DNA from: Hymenolepis diminuta
Taxonomy: Eukaryota; Platyhelminthes; Cestoda; Cyclophyllidea; Hymenolepididae
Reading direction: 5' to 3'
DNA length: 64,000 nucleotides
NCBI GenBank assembly: GCA_900708905.1
Contig: CAADRB010000018.1
Location: 1,922,327 to 1,986,326, forward strand
Below are positions 1-14,700 of the stretch, in pieces (within the stretch, counting starts at the first letter, position 1; each line of letters starts with the position of its first letter). The notes below the pieces were generated by a model that made no database searches, had not been told where the DNA came from, and saw nothing but the letters and a program-made list of their open reading frames with translations. The translations under genes and the position numbers were made by a program.

Positions 1-2501
1 AGAATATCATGAAATTTTAACAGCTGTCTTTTGAAGGTTAGTATTAACTGAAAAAAAGTGACTGCAATAAAACTAGCACCATCTATGTGTTAGACCCGGG
101 ACTTTTCAGCCCATGTGTTACATGAAAGATTGAAAAACATGTATCATCATCTAACGTGGAGAGCTTAAACCATCTCTTTCCTTATTCACCCGTTCAGTGA
201 GTCCCATTTAATAGTGAAATATATCTGATTTGATAATGGTTTGATTACTAAACAATTGTAACCCATCTGAGCACTGACTTGTTACACACGATAAATTTTT
301 TGTAATAAGGGGCCGGAAATTAAAAGCGACTGAAGGAAAAATCAAGATTATCTAAATAAACAACTTCAGTTGAGGCTGTTTATATAAAAAAACAGATTTG
401 AAGAAACAGAGGAACTACAACAGAGAAATAAACAGAAAATGTAAATAAAAGAGAAGCGTGAAGAGCAACAAAAGGGAATAAGATAATCAAAAAATTAAAC
501 CCCAGAAAAGACCATTCAAGAGACTATATTGGCAAAATAAGGGATAAAAAGAGATCTTCAACTAGAATGGGGCGAAAAAATGGGCAAACGGGATAGGGAG
601 GATGAACAAGAGAGAATAGGAGGGACACACCCTATTATTTCCTGTTCCGCCTCCGAAACGCACATACACACACAAACGCAAGAGAACAGAAGAAAAATGA
701 GGGAGTAGCAATTCCGCTTGCCTTTGAGTAAAATTAGTTTTCTGCGCCGTAATAATTAAAGAGTACGAGAAAAGAGAGTAATTACAAATGCAATGACAAT
801 TCTAGTAGTAGACTTGTATAAAATTAAGCAGAGCTTTACCGCTGTCCACTTTGAAATAGCATTGAGTATATTTAAAGCGATCCCACGATTTGATAATACT
901 CATTTCCTTTCAGTTTTGTGCGCCTGTTCTTAAATGAGAACTTGGAGTATGGTCTAGATGCCTCTTAGATAATTTACGAACTCTGTCAAAAAGATAACTA
1001 ACATATTGATAGGACTTTAATGCATTGATTTGACGTATTCAGTTATTCTTCAAACCTTTAACCTTGGACACTTTGAGCTGGTAGTTTAATGGCTCTGAGT
1101 TAGTAGCTTAAAACTATAGATATTCCAGTTAGTAGTGGGAAGCGCGAATAGTACGCTAGAGCAACATCAAATATTTTTAAACTTGATCAGTTCTGGGTAG
1201 GTGCATTCTTCTGCTATCAGACGGGTTTGAACTGAACTTTAAGAATACGAGATGAGGTTAACATAAATAAATTCGAGTCCTCACTCTTGAAAATTGACGT
1301 GCAGTTATCAAAAAAACACCTTCAAAGCCACGTTCCAATTGAACGGAACACTCAGTATCGATCGCATTGATTCTATTTTCTGCTTCAGTGATTAGTGCAC
1401 AATGAGTCTCAGTCTATAAACATAGTATATCTAAAGAGAATCCTATGCGGACAAAAAACGAAATCTAAAATACAATTATTTAAAGGACAAGTAAGGTGAG
1501 AAAATATATCCGAAAAAGTTGTCTCTTTACAAATCCTCATTGCCTTCTTATGTCTTGATTAGGTTACAAATTCCTGCAATTTGAATATTTCTGTATGTGC
1601 ACTGCCTGCGTAGTAGAAGATAAAAATCAAATGCAGACCACGACCAAGAAAGGTATTCTCGTACTTATTGTACTTCTAGATGAAATGCACTTTTACTATC
1701 GATACCGAGGGCAAAGCAAACAAATTGTTAATTTTTAATTAAAGGAAAGTAACTAAATACTGGGATCATTAGTGGGATAATGAGGTAGAATTGGGGAATT
1801 AATTTAGGGTATCAAAAGCTGTGTTCCGTTATAATTCTGATTTTACTAAATTATTCATCTTTTTACTTAATTAACAATTAACTGCGTCACGATCTAATAT
1901 TCTAAATTTCAAACTTCAGAATTGGACCCTTGCGTGAGTTCATATATGCGATGCTCTAAGCTTGTTTACCAAATGATCAAACTGAGTGATACATCGTGTC
2001 ATCTTGAAAAATGTCTGCCTTCAAGGAACAGTTAGCATAACAGAGATCACTCCTCCTTGTGATTGAACCAACTGACAAATTTTACCCACATTTTATACTT
2101 CTCGGTTGGATTCAAACATACTTAATTTCAGATGTTTTAAATTAAACATCGCTCATTTTTAAAATGTCAATTCAGGACAATAGAGATCTTAGGATATCAT
2201 GATTCATACTCTTTAGGAATTGCCTTAAACGATTTCTTTAATCAAAATATGAGAAGAAAAAAGGAATTAATACCAAATGAGGAGAACCTATTGCAGCAAA
2301 CGTCAAGAGGTACAGTCAAGGAATTTCCAAAGCAATATAAATAGAAAAATATTGAACTTAACCACATCCGTGGTGATCAACATAGAATCATGAGACAAGC
2401 GCTATCCTAAACATAGACAAATGCCTAACCTTCAGCTTCTTAAAGGACTTATTTCACATTCTGTGAAGTCAGATTTCGGAATTCGATAAAGAAGGACTTA
2501 C
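1..2501 (-). other. Intron 9 of the RhoGAP gene (truncated by window edge)
   Basis: AT-rich sequence after the exon 9 donor. I see no exon, RNA gene or recognisable repeat. Short AC-rich and A-rich stretches near 660-700 are unremarkable. Confidence 0.5.
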
Positions 2502-2779
2502 CGGAGGGCCTTGATCATCCTCAGCATCCCCATCGAATGAGTCATGTGGAACCGTAGAGGGGTCCAGAGTGAACTGTCGGCTCGATGAAGGTAGGTGGGC
2601 GTTGATGAACAAAGACGGTGGCAGTCCGGCCTCGTTTGCAGCGGGTGACAACAAGTGTTGCAACTGACGATTACTTGGCTTCCGACGAAGATCTACCGAC
2701 TCTTCTGTTGGTGAATACTTACGGATAGCTGCTTCACCCTCCTCGCTCTTTGCCAACTTGGAACAGCTTCGTGGAGTAC
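2502..2779 (-). CDS. RhoGAP-protein exon 9 (last exon in window)
   Basis: A 278-bp exon with acceptor TTCTATAG and donor GTAAGT, joined in phase to exon 8 across a 14.9-kb intron. It encodes a Ser/Pro-rich, probably disordered stretch ending with acidic DGDAEDDQGPP. The strong donor at its 3' end means the gene goes on, but no next exon was recognised in the remaining 2.5 kb. Confidence 0.75.
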
Positions 2780-5700
2780 CTATAGAATTAAAAAATACGT
2801 TAACCTAACACAGACCAAACTGATCAATACCTCCACAATTAATGTGGTCTCAACATAAACTATTAACTCCATTTTGGAGGTAACTCTGCATTTTATTTTA
2901 TAAATTAATGGTTAACTTTACTCACGAGACAGTATTAATAGAATAGAATTACATATAGAACTTAATAGGCAAACAAAAATATAAATCTACTTGATTCATA
3001 GGAGGTAATATTTTACTAAACTTTAGCACATACTTTGTATTAATGCTACCATAAATCATCAAAGTTCAAAATAGCGTTATCCAAACGTCATTGACTATAT
3101 TAACACATATCCGATCAGAAAGTAGTGATATTGAATCTAATGCTGATAAAAATACGGCCTTTGAAAATTGATTCATATATAACATTATTGCCAACGTTAA
3201 GCTGGATTTTAACCTCTGTTGGATAAAACAAGCATATGGGAGCAATAAAAGAGTTTAATACCCATTTTGTGAACCACATTTCCATTTTCAGTACAAGTAA
3301 TTTAGAACAATCAACACTGCAAAATATACAGAATTCATACAACAAGCTGCAAACATTATTTAATTGCACAAAAATCGTATTTCCAGAACCAATCCCACAC
3401 AGATACATTTTTAGGCGCATAGAGTTGCCATAGAATTTCATTTTCCAGTTCAATTTTACCTATGGGACGGTTTCGTGGGATCAAATAAGCAACTTATTTC
3501 ATTCTATGAAATGTAGTATTCACAGAGCTTCAGCGAATAAAGACGAATTTGAATCCCATCTTATTTTCCTAATTACTTGACATCGGGAAAATTTTTTCAA
3601 ATATTAATTTCAATTTCCGACGCTTATTTTACTACTTGGATTTTAAAAGTTGTGAAGTTTATAAAGCTAACCGGGAAGTACAAATACTTTCAAATAATAC
3701 TTAATTTCATTGAAATCTATAATTATTTAGTCATCCTTATTCCCAATATTAGTCTCAACTTTCAACTTAGAACACTTTCATAGAGTCCGATTAATTTCAG
3801 TAAAAGTGTTATACACAGAACTAGACACCTACACTGATAGGTGAAAATTGAACTGCTTTTCGACATTAATTTGACCCTTGGGATGGTTTTTTTAGGTTTT
3901 AACTGCTAAAACACAAACTACGACCAAACACTACTAAATTTCTTGAAATCAAACATCCATTTGATGAAATGGTGATTAAAAGAAGATCCCAATTCCGTAC
4001 TTGCGTGATTAATTTTAGGAAACCCTTTGTACTAGGAAGTATATGTTAATACTAATTTTTTAATGAAAATCTAATAGTATCCATACTGTCTAAATAGATT
4101 TTCGATCAGAATGTGGTGATATTCGGGTAAAAATCGGCCTTTGAACATCAATGTCTGGACGTGAGATCAGGTTTCGTTAGCAAGGACAAGGTAATAAAAA
4201 CGAATTGCAACAAGCAAGCGGACTACGATCAGGTAGGTTTGTAGGTTGGTGGTTAATGACCCGGAAATAATAAAAATTGACTGATTCTATGAAAAAAACG
4301 GGAGTAGTAAATCATTTCCGATTTGTATTACGTATACACACAGTGCTATTTATGAACAAAATTAATATGGGAAAAAAGTGAAATAAGGAATTTAAAGTTG
4401 GATGAGAAACTAAAAATGCAAATTTAAACAAACAAACAGGAGGAAAGGGAAGCAATACGTGTTTATACTATGTAGAAAAACTAATCCACACAATCCAACA
4501 GTCATAAATTACTTGAATAAAGATATCCCGAACCAAACGTCTTCATGAAAAGTGCTCAATTAAAAACAGTCCGAGAGGGGAAAAGTTCAAGTTGAAAATA
4601 ATAAAAAAACAGTCTAGATTACTTCGTGACAGAGGAAATTTCGGGTTCCTATTTTTGTATCTACCAAGAAACATTCGATTTCAATGAGCATATCTGCTTC
4701 TCTCATTAACTGGACAAATAGAAAGAATTGAAACGGACTATTTTAGTTAAACCAGCCTTTAAAGATGGAATTTAAGGAGCGATTTCTCACCAATAAGAAC
4801 ATGTCTTTTAACCCCATTGATTAAAATAACCCCTTTTACTAGTTGCTTGTCCTTAAATTGATATTTGTGAATTAAAGTTTCTTTTAATGAAATTGTAGAA
4901 ATATCCATCTTTTCATAATAACTCCACTCTTTCTACCCTTCACATCTCACTTTTAACTATTTTGCATACTCCTTTTATTCCCAAATAAGATAACCTTCGG
5001 TCATCAAAGGAAAAGATATTAGTTATAGAAATGACAGTACTCAGTGCATGTCTGTCGAGTCAGAGATCACGAGATCAATACCCATCGGTGCACATCCAGT
5101 GAGATGGGTGGCAGACCACTGATTAATCCCGGTGTAATGTGAGTTTCTCATAAGAGTGGCTCTAGGATAATTTCACTGTACCCAAGCCAAGTGTCGTTGG
5201 CATTCCCTTTAATGAGCTCAGGAAGTAGAGGACATCCAAGAATTTATTATCAAGAAAAAAAGACTAAAAGAGCGAAGGAAGGTATAATCACGACACATTC
5301 TATGTTTCCATTCTCTACGAGCTATAACCGTCAGAATAAAGCATAGGCGTAGCCATAAAGATAAACAGTAATTATAGTCTCTCTGAGCATATATAAACAG
5401 TAATAATCGGACAAATACCATATGTATTTAATGATAATCTATTTATTTATCACTGGAGGATGTAATTGTTACGACTGTTTTGATAAACACAGGATGTTCA
5501 ATGCTACGATGAAATGGGGGGAGTGGAGGAAGGAGCATATTTCGCTATACTTCCGATAGTTGAGAGTGTGAGAGAACGGAACTATGTTTGCCTGTCAACT
5601 ATATAAAACGGACGTAAAGCACGCATATAAAATCCCCCTTCGCATGACTCTCTCTCACTACGATTTACATTGCTCCTCCAGAATGGTGACAGTTTTTATT

Positions 5701-8700
5701 ATTGCTGCAATAGTAAGAGTACAGTGCCCATACCCTTCTTTCGCCAGCCAACTCTCCCGCATCCCATATTTCCTCCTCCCAATGTCTCAACCAGTGGGAA
5801 TTTTAAACACTTCCTCCTCACGTTTATTACCACTGCTCCAATGGATGTGGCTTGGTAAAATTAAAAGGGAAAAGATTATGTGAAACAAATTCACTGTAGT
5901 CTCAAATTTAATCTTGACTGTGAATAATAACTATGAAAGAAAGGCCCAAGAAATAATCCAGTAAAACCATATAAAAAGTGTCATTGGTTTGTATGGATAA
6001 GCTAACGAAAATGAATACAATTCAGATAGAAGAATCGACCGAATGGGGAAAGAGGGGGATATGTAATGAAAATTGGTACACCTAGATTTGGGACTAGTCG
6101 GTTTGTGATTGGCCGGAGATCCAACCAATCATTGGACATCATTATTCGATTGTGAGAGAATATAATTGGTCAGATAACAGAACAATCGATAAATGACGAT
6201 TGACCACGTCATGATCATGATGCGGAATTGAAGTGCGAATGACGTGTCATCGACATTGTGCTTCCAGTGCATGTCAGATCATTTTTCCGCCTTCTTATCA
6301 GGAATCAATTGTTTCAAATAAAACACTGAAAACGAGAAGAATTCTGATGGAGTGAAATCGCAAAAGAAGATAAGTTCAATGAGTATATAAGTTCGGTTAA
6401 TAAAAGTTTAGAGCTTAGAGAAAATCATTCAGGAATTAAGTTCTCAATCAAACAGATAAAAATGGCCGGCTGAGCACATGAGAAATGATATACAATGGAC
6501 AACATTTAGAGCTGAGAAAATTTATATACCTCGTTGTTAAAAAGTGATAGTAATAGAAACACGTTTAAAACTTTCTCCAAGCCTTTACCTTTCCTGCCTC
6601 AGATTTCAAAAAGTACGTAAGACTGAGAAACCTCAAATAATTTCCGATCAAATTTTAATGCCCCAATATGGGCGTCACCTCACAAAATTGGAGAATATTA
6701 TTACAAGAGAGTGATGAGGGAAGCAATGCAGCCATTTAGAACGTCGTTTTATTTATAAAGCAGGCTGATAGTTCAAAAAATTTTCATGATGAGAAGGCAT
6801 GACTCACAGAGATCATCGAAGATCACACTTTCATGATCAATAATAACAACTGCAAGGTAGATACAAGAGAAAGCATGAAATACATGAAGCTCCCGATTAG
6901 ATGGGATAAGTGGAAAAGTATAACGAACGTTCTCAGTGAGGTGAGAAATTGAAGATCTTCCAAGTCATTCGCAATAAATTGTAATTGTTAATCCACAGCA
7001 TTGTTAATTAAGGAGACGACTAACAGAGCTATTTTATCCGGAGAACAACGCGATTTTAAAAAATGGGAAAAATTAAAAGGAAAAATGAAGAAAAAAGAAA
7101 ATAATAGTGAAAATTTTCTATGAGTCAGATAATTTCGCTTATTCCTCTCTTCATTATCAGCCAATTTATGAAATTGTTTCGTTCATACCAGAATAAGCTT
7201 CAAAAAAGAACAAACCACATCATGCTTTAGAAGAAAAAAGACGCCGAAAAGCTAGAAACATACATATATTTACTTAGCAAAACGGATCCTTCTTTAACCC
7301 TACTACAATTATAAATATTCTTAACTAACTCCCCGAATTAACCTACTCATATTCCCTTAAATGAAACACAATTATATAGTTCACTTGAAAGACAATAGTT
7401 TATTCATGCGATGGAGGAATTATTAATACATTTAACTACTTTCGGAAGTAGTAAACGCAACAAGCCGCCGCGGAATGACTTTAAACAATGCAAAAGCGGC
7501 ATTGTTAAGAAAGGCATTGCCCAACAGCTAGTGTTTCATATTAACCAAATATGTAGATTTAACTGGAGAAACAAAGTTAAAAATAATACAAAAAAGTAGA
7601 AGCTTAACAGTGTCATCGAAAAAATCACTAGTAACTATTTTAAATAGTCTTTGGAATCATATCCTCACATAGTCCCCGTATAATAAACGGGGCTACTGAA
7701 GAGCTCCAGACGTTTAAATATTCAATTAACATGTCAAGTTATCACCTCAGTATGAAATTCGGAAACAGTTGTTCGAGACAAATATATATACTCAGATCTA
7801 TGTAAATACCATCAAAACAGCCAAACACAACTTCCAGGTTCTATAATGGAGTTCATAGTGGTTTAAGAAACCGTAGATGAATTTCAAATAAACCTTCATA
7901 TTATGTGCGTTCTTTTCAAGTCCCCCTTTATAAAACCCGACTAAATATAAATCTTGTTTTTAATATAGGATGTTAATTATCAATTTCCAATTGAATGACA
8001 CATTACAATACCTTATTCAAAATATGCCACTTTTATTTCTCCCGAAAGTTGCAACTACAAATAGCCGCGGCGGTGTATTTTACACAACTTAAACAACCTT
8101 GTGCTCCGTCTGGATAAGGGAAGAATTTGTGAGTTTTACCGTTGGGTAAGCAATTTGTCAAATGAGATCCGTAACTAGTGAGAAAACCAAAAAGTGCGAA
8201 AAAATTCAGAATAGAGACTGCAAGGCCTCTTTGGTAATCAGCGTATCAATCATGATTCAGCTAAAGTCAGTGAAGTAAAGAAAACATAAAAAGATTGCAA
8301 TTTGAACTGGTTGATAGACATTTAAAAGAAGGAAAAACAGGTGGATGTCTTTGTACAAGAGCAATTTCAAAAGGGTCAATGTAAGTAATAAGGGTATTTA
8401 TAATTTTATTTTAAGAACGAACAACAGAAAATCTAAGGAATTTTCCATGGACAATTTACACAATTCCAAAAGGTTTGATAGCATAACGATGATTTTCTCT
8501 TTTGATCAGGAAATTTATTTATCTATTCTTTATCATTGAATTCAAGCGCGAGTTCCTACAACCGCTAGTACGTATTCTAGATAAGTCCCAATCTTATCGG
8601 AAAAGTTTACCAACAGTCATATATGGCCGAAGAGTAACATTCTGAAATCTCTCATCAAGGAAGGAGGAAGTGTCTGCTTTCACAAACTACGTCAAATAAA

Positions 8701-11700
8701 ATTTGATGCGTCTCAATACAAAACACTCCTCCACCTACGCTGCATCTCTACCAGAAAAGTGGAATGATTTACGGAAATCTGCGTACTCACGAACGCAACT
8801 TACACACTGCTTTTCTGCGCATTTTATACAATTTTGTTATGCGTCGCACCGTCGCATTAAGGAGGACAGAGAGCGCGCGCAAAGAAGAGCAAAATACTCT
8901 TAAGTAATGTCTCATTCACTACTCTCATGGTCAGACGCAAAACACGTCAAGCAATACAGACGTCCGAAAGTAAGAATAAAAACTTAGGAAAACGTTTTTC
9001 AACGCTCATCTTGGATAGAGGGTTAGCCCTACTGAGCCCTTCTGGCGAGAAGTCGAATAATCTCATCCACTTTATTAATATGCGGTTGATCATTCCATTC
9101 ACTATGTATGCACCGATGAACATCTAACTCATGACCTCACAATGTAAACGATTCTATTAGCTACTGCATCATTAGTAGCACATTTACCTTGAAGCAAAAG
9201 TTTAGGGATTCGAGAACCATCATCAACTGAGATAAAAGACTATTTAAACCCTTCGGAGAGATGATCGAACGGTAGTTATTTAACCATTGAATGTGAGAAT
9301 GAAGGACGTGGATCACCTGACTTCCACAATCCCGTGATCTCCTTTTATAATATATACCAGTAGTGGGAGTTTGATCTGGCGCTACATTTTCTCTTAATAG
9401 AGAGGAGCAAAGAGCAGAGGTCGAGCGCTTGGCGTCAATTTTTTTAAGGTCGAATAGAAGAGTGAGACGAATCCTCTTCTCGATCGCCCACAATAAATTC
9501 CACTGTGAATAAATAAGTGATGCATACGTAAATGAAGCTTGCGTAGGCGTAGGCGTCTGCCTTGCGCCTGTCCGTAACACGTTAGCTTTTCTCAAATGTT
9601 CATTTATTCATTTGCAATAAACAGTTCATTTAACACACAAGACGCAAGTTAGACTTGATGACGCATGGATATATCTGTTTCTTAATATGGAGGGGATATG
9701 ATCTCAGAAATTTAAACCATTCTCTATTTTCTTTTACCTTTCAAGCACTGTTAATTGAATTTGATTTTGAAGTCAACATGATATCGAATGGTTTTTATTT
9801 GCAAGTTTGGAAAAAGTTTCTCTGATTGTGAAAATGTTATTGGGAGGTCTTTCCGCTTATCATTTTCAACGGCCATCACGATCATTGGAATAAGGATCCA
9901 TATACGATCTATAGGTAATCACCGTAGGAAAAAATTTGATTTGGCCGACCAAACCATTGAAAATAGTATGCTTTATGGAGTAGAAATCAAATTATTTTAA
10001 AATTTTCATTTCTATATCAAGTTTTGGCGCTTTTCATTTCAATTTTTGTACAGTAATTAACAGTCAACAAAAATAATTTCAAATTTTCAATAGAAGTATT
10101 TTCCGATACAACAAACAGTAGAGACAGTATCCTGGAGAACGTTCTAGGTTTAAAAAATCAAACATTTCGCGAACCATCTATTGGTCGGTAGTAGCCTGTA
10201 CAGTTGAAAATTTATTTAATTGATACCCATAGGAAGGTTTTGAATCCATGAATTATGGCAGAAAAGTATGTTTTCTATAGGCTGGTAGTCCACTATATTA
10301 TTCTTATTATTGCCCGCGATTGCGGAAAACAGTTGAAATCGGTTAACAGAGAAATAAACAAATGATGAAGGGAAAAGGATCAAAAAGACGCTGAGAACAA
10401 TGTCAAAGTACCAGAGTCTTAATTTATATATTTCTGGATTCGGATTGTATAAAATTTACCAAACGCGTGGTTCACGTTATAAAATTTAAATTTCATGACT
10501 CGTCCCAAGGATTGAGGCAAATATGCAAAAGTGCTTATTGACTAGATTTTTAATCATGATGATCGGTTTTATCACTTTATCTTCCAGTGTTTGAGGAGGC
10601 AAATTGATCTTACCTAATATTCAGCAGCTTAGTCTTAATATTACAGAGATGAGATGGCGAAAAATGTTAAGTTAGCTGAGCGAAAAGTATATATTTTCCT
10701 AATTTTCGAATGTTTTTCCTAGCTACCAGTGAACACATTTTCAGGTTCGATTTTTTATTCATTCAAATAAACCGGATCTCTTAGACCACTCATATCGAAT
10801 TGAAATATATGTGGTTTCTCGAATTGAAAGGGTACATTTTTGGTGGCGTGAATTTTCTTTCTCGCCCATTTCCATAACATCATTTCCTCTTTTATGCTAT
10901 TGCTTGTGTGTGTCTAGGACCAAGAGGGGATATATGGAGGGAGACTATTTTTAGCCCGTGGGGTTATAAAGCAGGCGCCACCACTCGTGTTTGCGAAACG
11001 GATATCATCATCATTTGTGGCATACGTGAATTCACGATTATGACTATTGAAATGCTATTATACAAAATATTTGAGGCTTGGAAGTCAATTGAAAAAGAAA
11101 CCATTAATTCAGAGTATTTCTACACATTAAACTATGCTGCCTATCTAAGCTCGAATACAACTTGCCAGTTTGAGCACTGCTTGCGCTAGCACATGGTTTC
11201 AGATTCTAGTGGCCATTTATAGTTAAGCCTTATAATTAAAATAGAGAAACATAGAGCAGATCTGTGGTAGACAATATCGTTATAAGCAAAATATATGAGA
11301 AATGTAAATCCTTTAACCAATTACCCTATTTAGTTTAGCAGAGCACAACCAAGTCCGGATAAATGAATAACTCTCAAGCCTGTTTAGGAAAGCGTTTTCT
11401 AACACGTGTTTGAGTAGAGGAAATCTCATGAACCTCATTGGTGAGAAATTCAAATTCTACCACCCCTACAAATTAGTATCCCAACTTAACCAGTGCGAGT
11501 GGCTATTCCACTCTTCGCGGTTGCATTGATGAACATCGAACCCATAATTTCCACCTTCCTAGACAAGCGCGAGCAGAGTAATTATTAAACATAACCACTA
11601 ATAAGAACCACTAACCACTAACCACCATGCGGATATATTGAGCACATCTTAATAATAAAGATCACCAATGCTGCTAATGTCTAAACTGAAAATTAAAAAG

Positions 11701-14700
11701 AAATGGAAGAAGTGAAATCAAAGAAACGACAGGAAAGACCGAGTTTTGAAGGAGGAAACGAGAAAAGTGATTATCATTATGAAGTGAAAAAAAAACAGAA
11801 AAATCTTGTTTTGAATGGATATAAAAATCAATGCTGACCTCAACCACCTGCCCTCGGTCGCAAGAAACTAATAGACTGGGATGGCGTGACCAATAGTCCA
11901 ATTAATTGAACTGGTCAATGAGCTCTGAATATCGCAAGCGTGCACCCAACCAGGTAACAAGGGGTCCAATCAGGAAGTGTGAGTTTTGAAACATCATGAA
12001 CCATATTCATCAGAAAAAAAGGTTAACTCAATGCACCTAGAAGTTAAATTAAGTACAATTCTTCATAATTCATTATCTACTTCTACTCGATCCCGCCCCT
12101 CTTTCATCTTATACCAAACTATTTCGCTATTCTCCGTAATAAGATGCTTTCTCATTATTAAAATTTGCTGTTCCAAGAACAATACTAATAATAATGTTGG
12201 GAAACACTTAAAGAGGAGTGACACGTTAAGTGTCCTAAAGCTCAAGTAGGACTGAAGCGGTAAAAAATATGATAAATGAGAACCTTTAAACTGAAAAAAA
12301 GACGCAAAGTATCGGAGGAACCAAAAAAATGCAACTTGTTGTTAAATCATATTATCCTTTGAATTTTTTGAGTTTGCAAGAGCCTAATAAGTGAATATTT
12401 CAGCATGTAAAGATATGCTCTATGCGTTATTAAGCATGAAATTAATTTTTAAATAATATACAAGGACAAAAAATTAAAATGAAATCTAGACAATCCAATG
12501 AAGACACGCTTCCATGGGGAAAGTTGCCGATTTTCACTTTCTCCCAAGGGAAACAGACAAGTGGTGACAAAAGTACACAAATATATATGATTGCATCGGT
12601 CAAGATACAGACGACATTTAAAGCCAGTTGTTTTAAAAAGACCAAGAGAACCGGTCGTACAAAAGTAAATTTGACAAAATAGCTGTACTTGTTTTCGCAA
12701 TTGATAAATTACTCCCCCTTCGTCACTTTCTTTATACCATGGCCGAGGGCAATGAACTTGTTCAGCTTCAAACAGTACTACCACTACTGCATGCTGCTAT
12801 ATTACGGGGAAAACACTTAAACAAAACTACACATTCTGAATTGAGGAGGGGAAAAGCTAAGTGAAAAGTAAATGCCTATATAAACTTCAAACTTTTGACT
12901 ATTCAAGAACGATCTAAGTTATCGGCGGAACCCTGCCAAGTTCAGAAACGAATTGTTTGTGTACAAATACGATGAAGGATTACTGCGAAGGTACACGCTT
13001 TGATTGATGTAAAGACTGTCAATAATTGTCAAGCAAGATTTGAAGCCGCATGTTATACAATAGATTCCCAAACAGTTTAAGAAACTGCAGGTGAAAACAT
13101 ACGTACAATGTTGTGTGTTATTTTTATTCATTTTTTAAAATCATTTGATTAGTATAATATGGAGCTACTTATGGACCTCTCTGTATTACACATGCAGTAC
13201 GTAATTTGAGAAATCGGAAATATATAATACGTGTTGCCTTATCATCTTACCCCAGTTCAATCGAGTGCATGATTGTTACACATTTGCGAACACAGTAAGA
13301 GAGTTGTGATTATAATATGACTGGAATTTTGAATGATTGTGATTTGGAGATGAATCTAGACACACATTTAAGAGAAAAACGATAAAGTGATATTCAATGA
13401 CACTATTGGAATAGACGATCAATCAAGTTAGAAGACAGATCCGGTATAGAAGCTACGCGTTTCAGTATAACTGAAATAACTTACAACAAGCCCAACCGTT
13501 ATCTCAAACGACAGACCTTAGATTTACTGATTAACAATTGCCTTACCAAAATTAAAAACCAAAGAGAAACATAAATTTACCTATCAACCTTAACTCTCAA
13601 CAAACAAAAAGAGAACATTTTTATATCTTTAGTGTAAAAGTCTGTATCATCAGGTGAAATCAGTTTTGTTAAAGATGGTAATTAAAGTTACTTGTTTTGA
13701 AAAGGTCAGGGAAATTGGTCAAAGTCAGTTTGGCGAGAGCAGAACTATAGCAACGCGATTGGGCTAAGACGTAACTGACACATTACATATTTTATCCCTT
13801 CTTCGCATAACCAAAGTTTGTAAAATGTTTAGTCTTTAAATAGAACTGTGGATACTGCTACTGACAAAGACTACGTTTAACTCGTGGAAACAGTTTAAAA
13901 AACAAACGCTTCGACTTGAGTAAGGGACACGATTATGTGTTTTAAAACGCAAGTGGCGATAAGTAATCTGAGACATCAGAAGTATACAAAGTGCTCTTTC
14001 ATCATATTATCCTAGTAATGTTAAGCACATGATTATCAAATGCTACTCATGCCCACATATCGTAAAACACGGCTATGATATGAGAATAGCGATGGAAATT
14101 TTGCAAATAACTTCGGATTTTAAAAGATAGGTCATAGGTCACAGGTAAAAAACATCCAATAATGTCAGGTTTTCATACGGATAAATCAAGAATGAAGCTC
14201 TGTTGTGCTATGAAGATATTTAAATAAAATCAAGAACTTAATTTAGTTGGATTTGAAAATACCCAAAAAACCTTTCACGAAACTTGAAATAACTTTAAGT
14301 AAGTCATTTCACACCAAACCCAACTATCACTTAAAGTGTTAATAGTCGAAATGATCGGCGTTTGGTTAATTTAACACGAACGAACCTCCACTTAAAAAAA
14401 GCTACGTGAGGAAAATTTGCAAAGCTTTTCGGATTCTACCACTAGCAACAAAAGGTGTGCCTGGTAGGGCAGAAGCATATATCATTTCTACCTAATTTGG
14501 TAACAATGTAATGATAAAGGTGGCAATTAAAGTTAACTGTCTTGAAAAGGTCAAATAATAGGTCACCCCCTTCACATGAAGAAAATTTGACAAGGAATAT
14601 GACATATAACCCTCACTTGTCATTTCCTCTATCCCACGATCAAAGATCATATCTCTCCTTAAATAGAACCTTAATATTATTACTACTAATTACCATATAC

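Noticed and set aside
9161..9595. Minus-strand open frame of 144 codons in RhoGAP intron 8
   Set aside because: It resembles no protein I know, has no fitting splice sites or phase with the host gene, and partly overlaps the edge of a repeat. A chance frame is likely.
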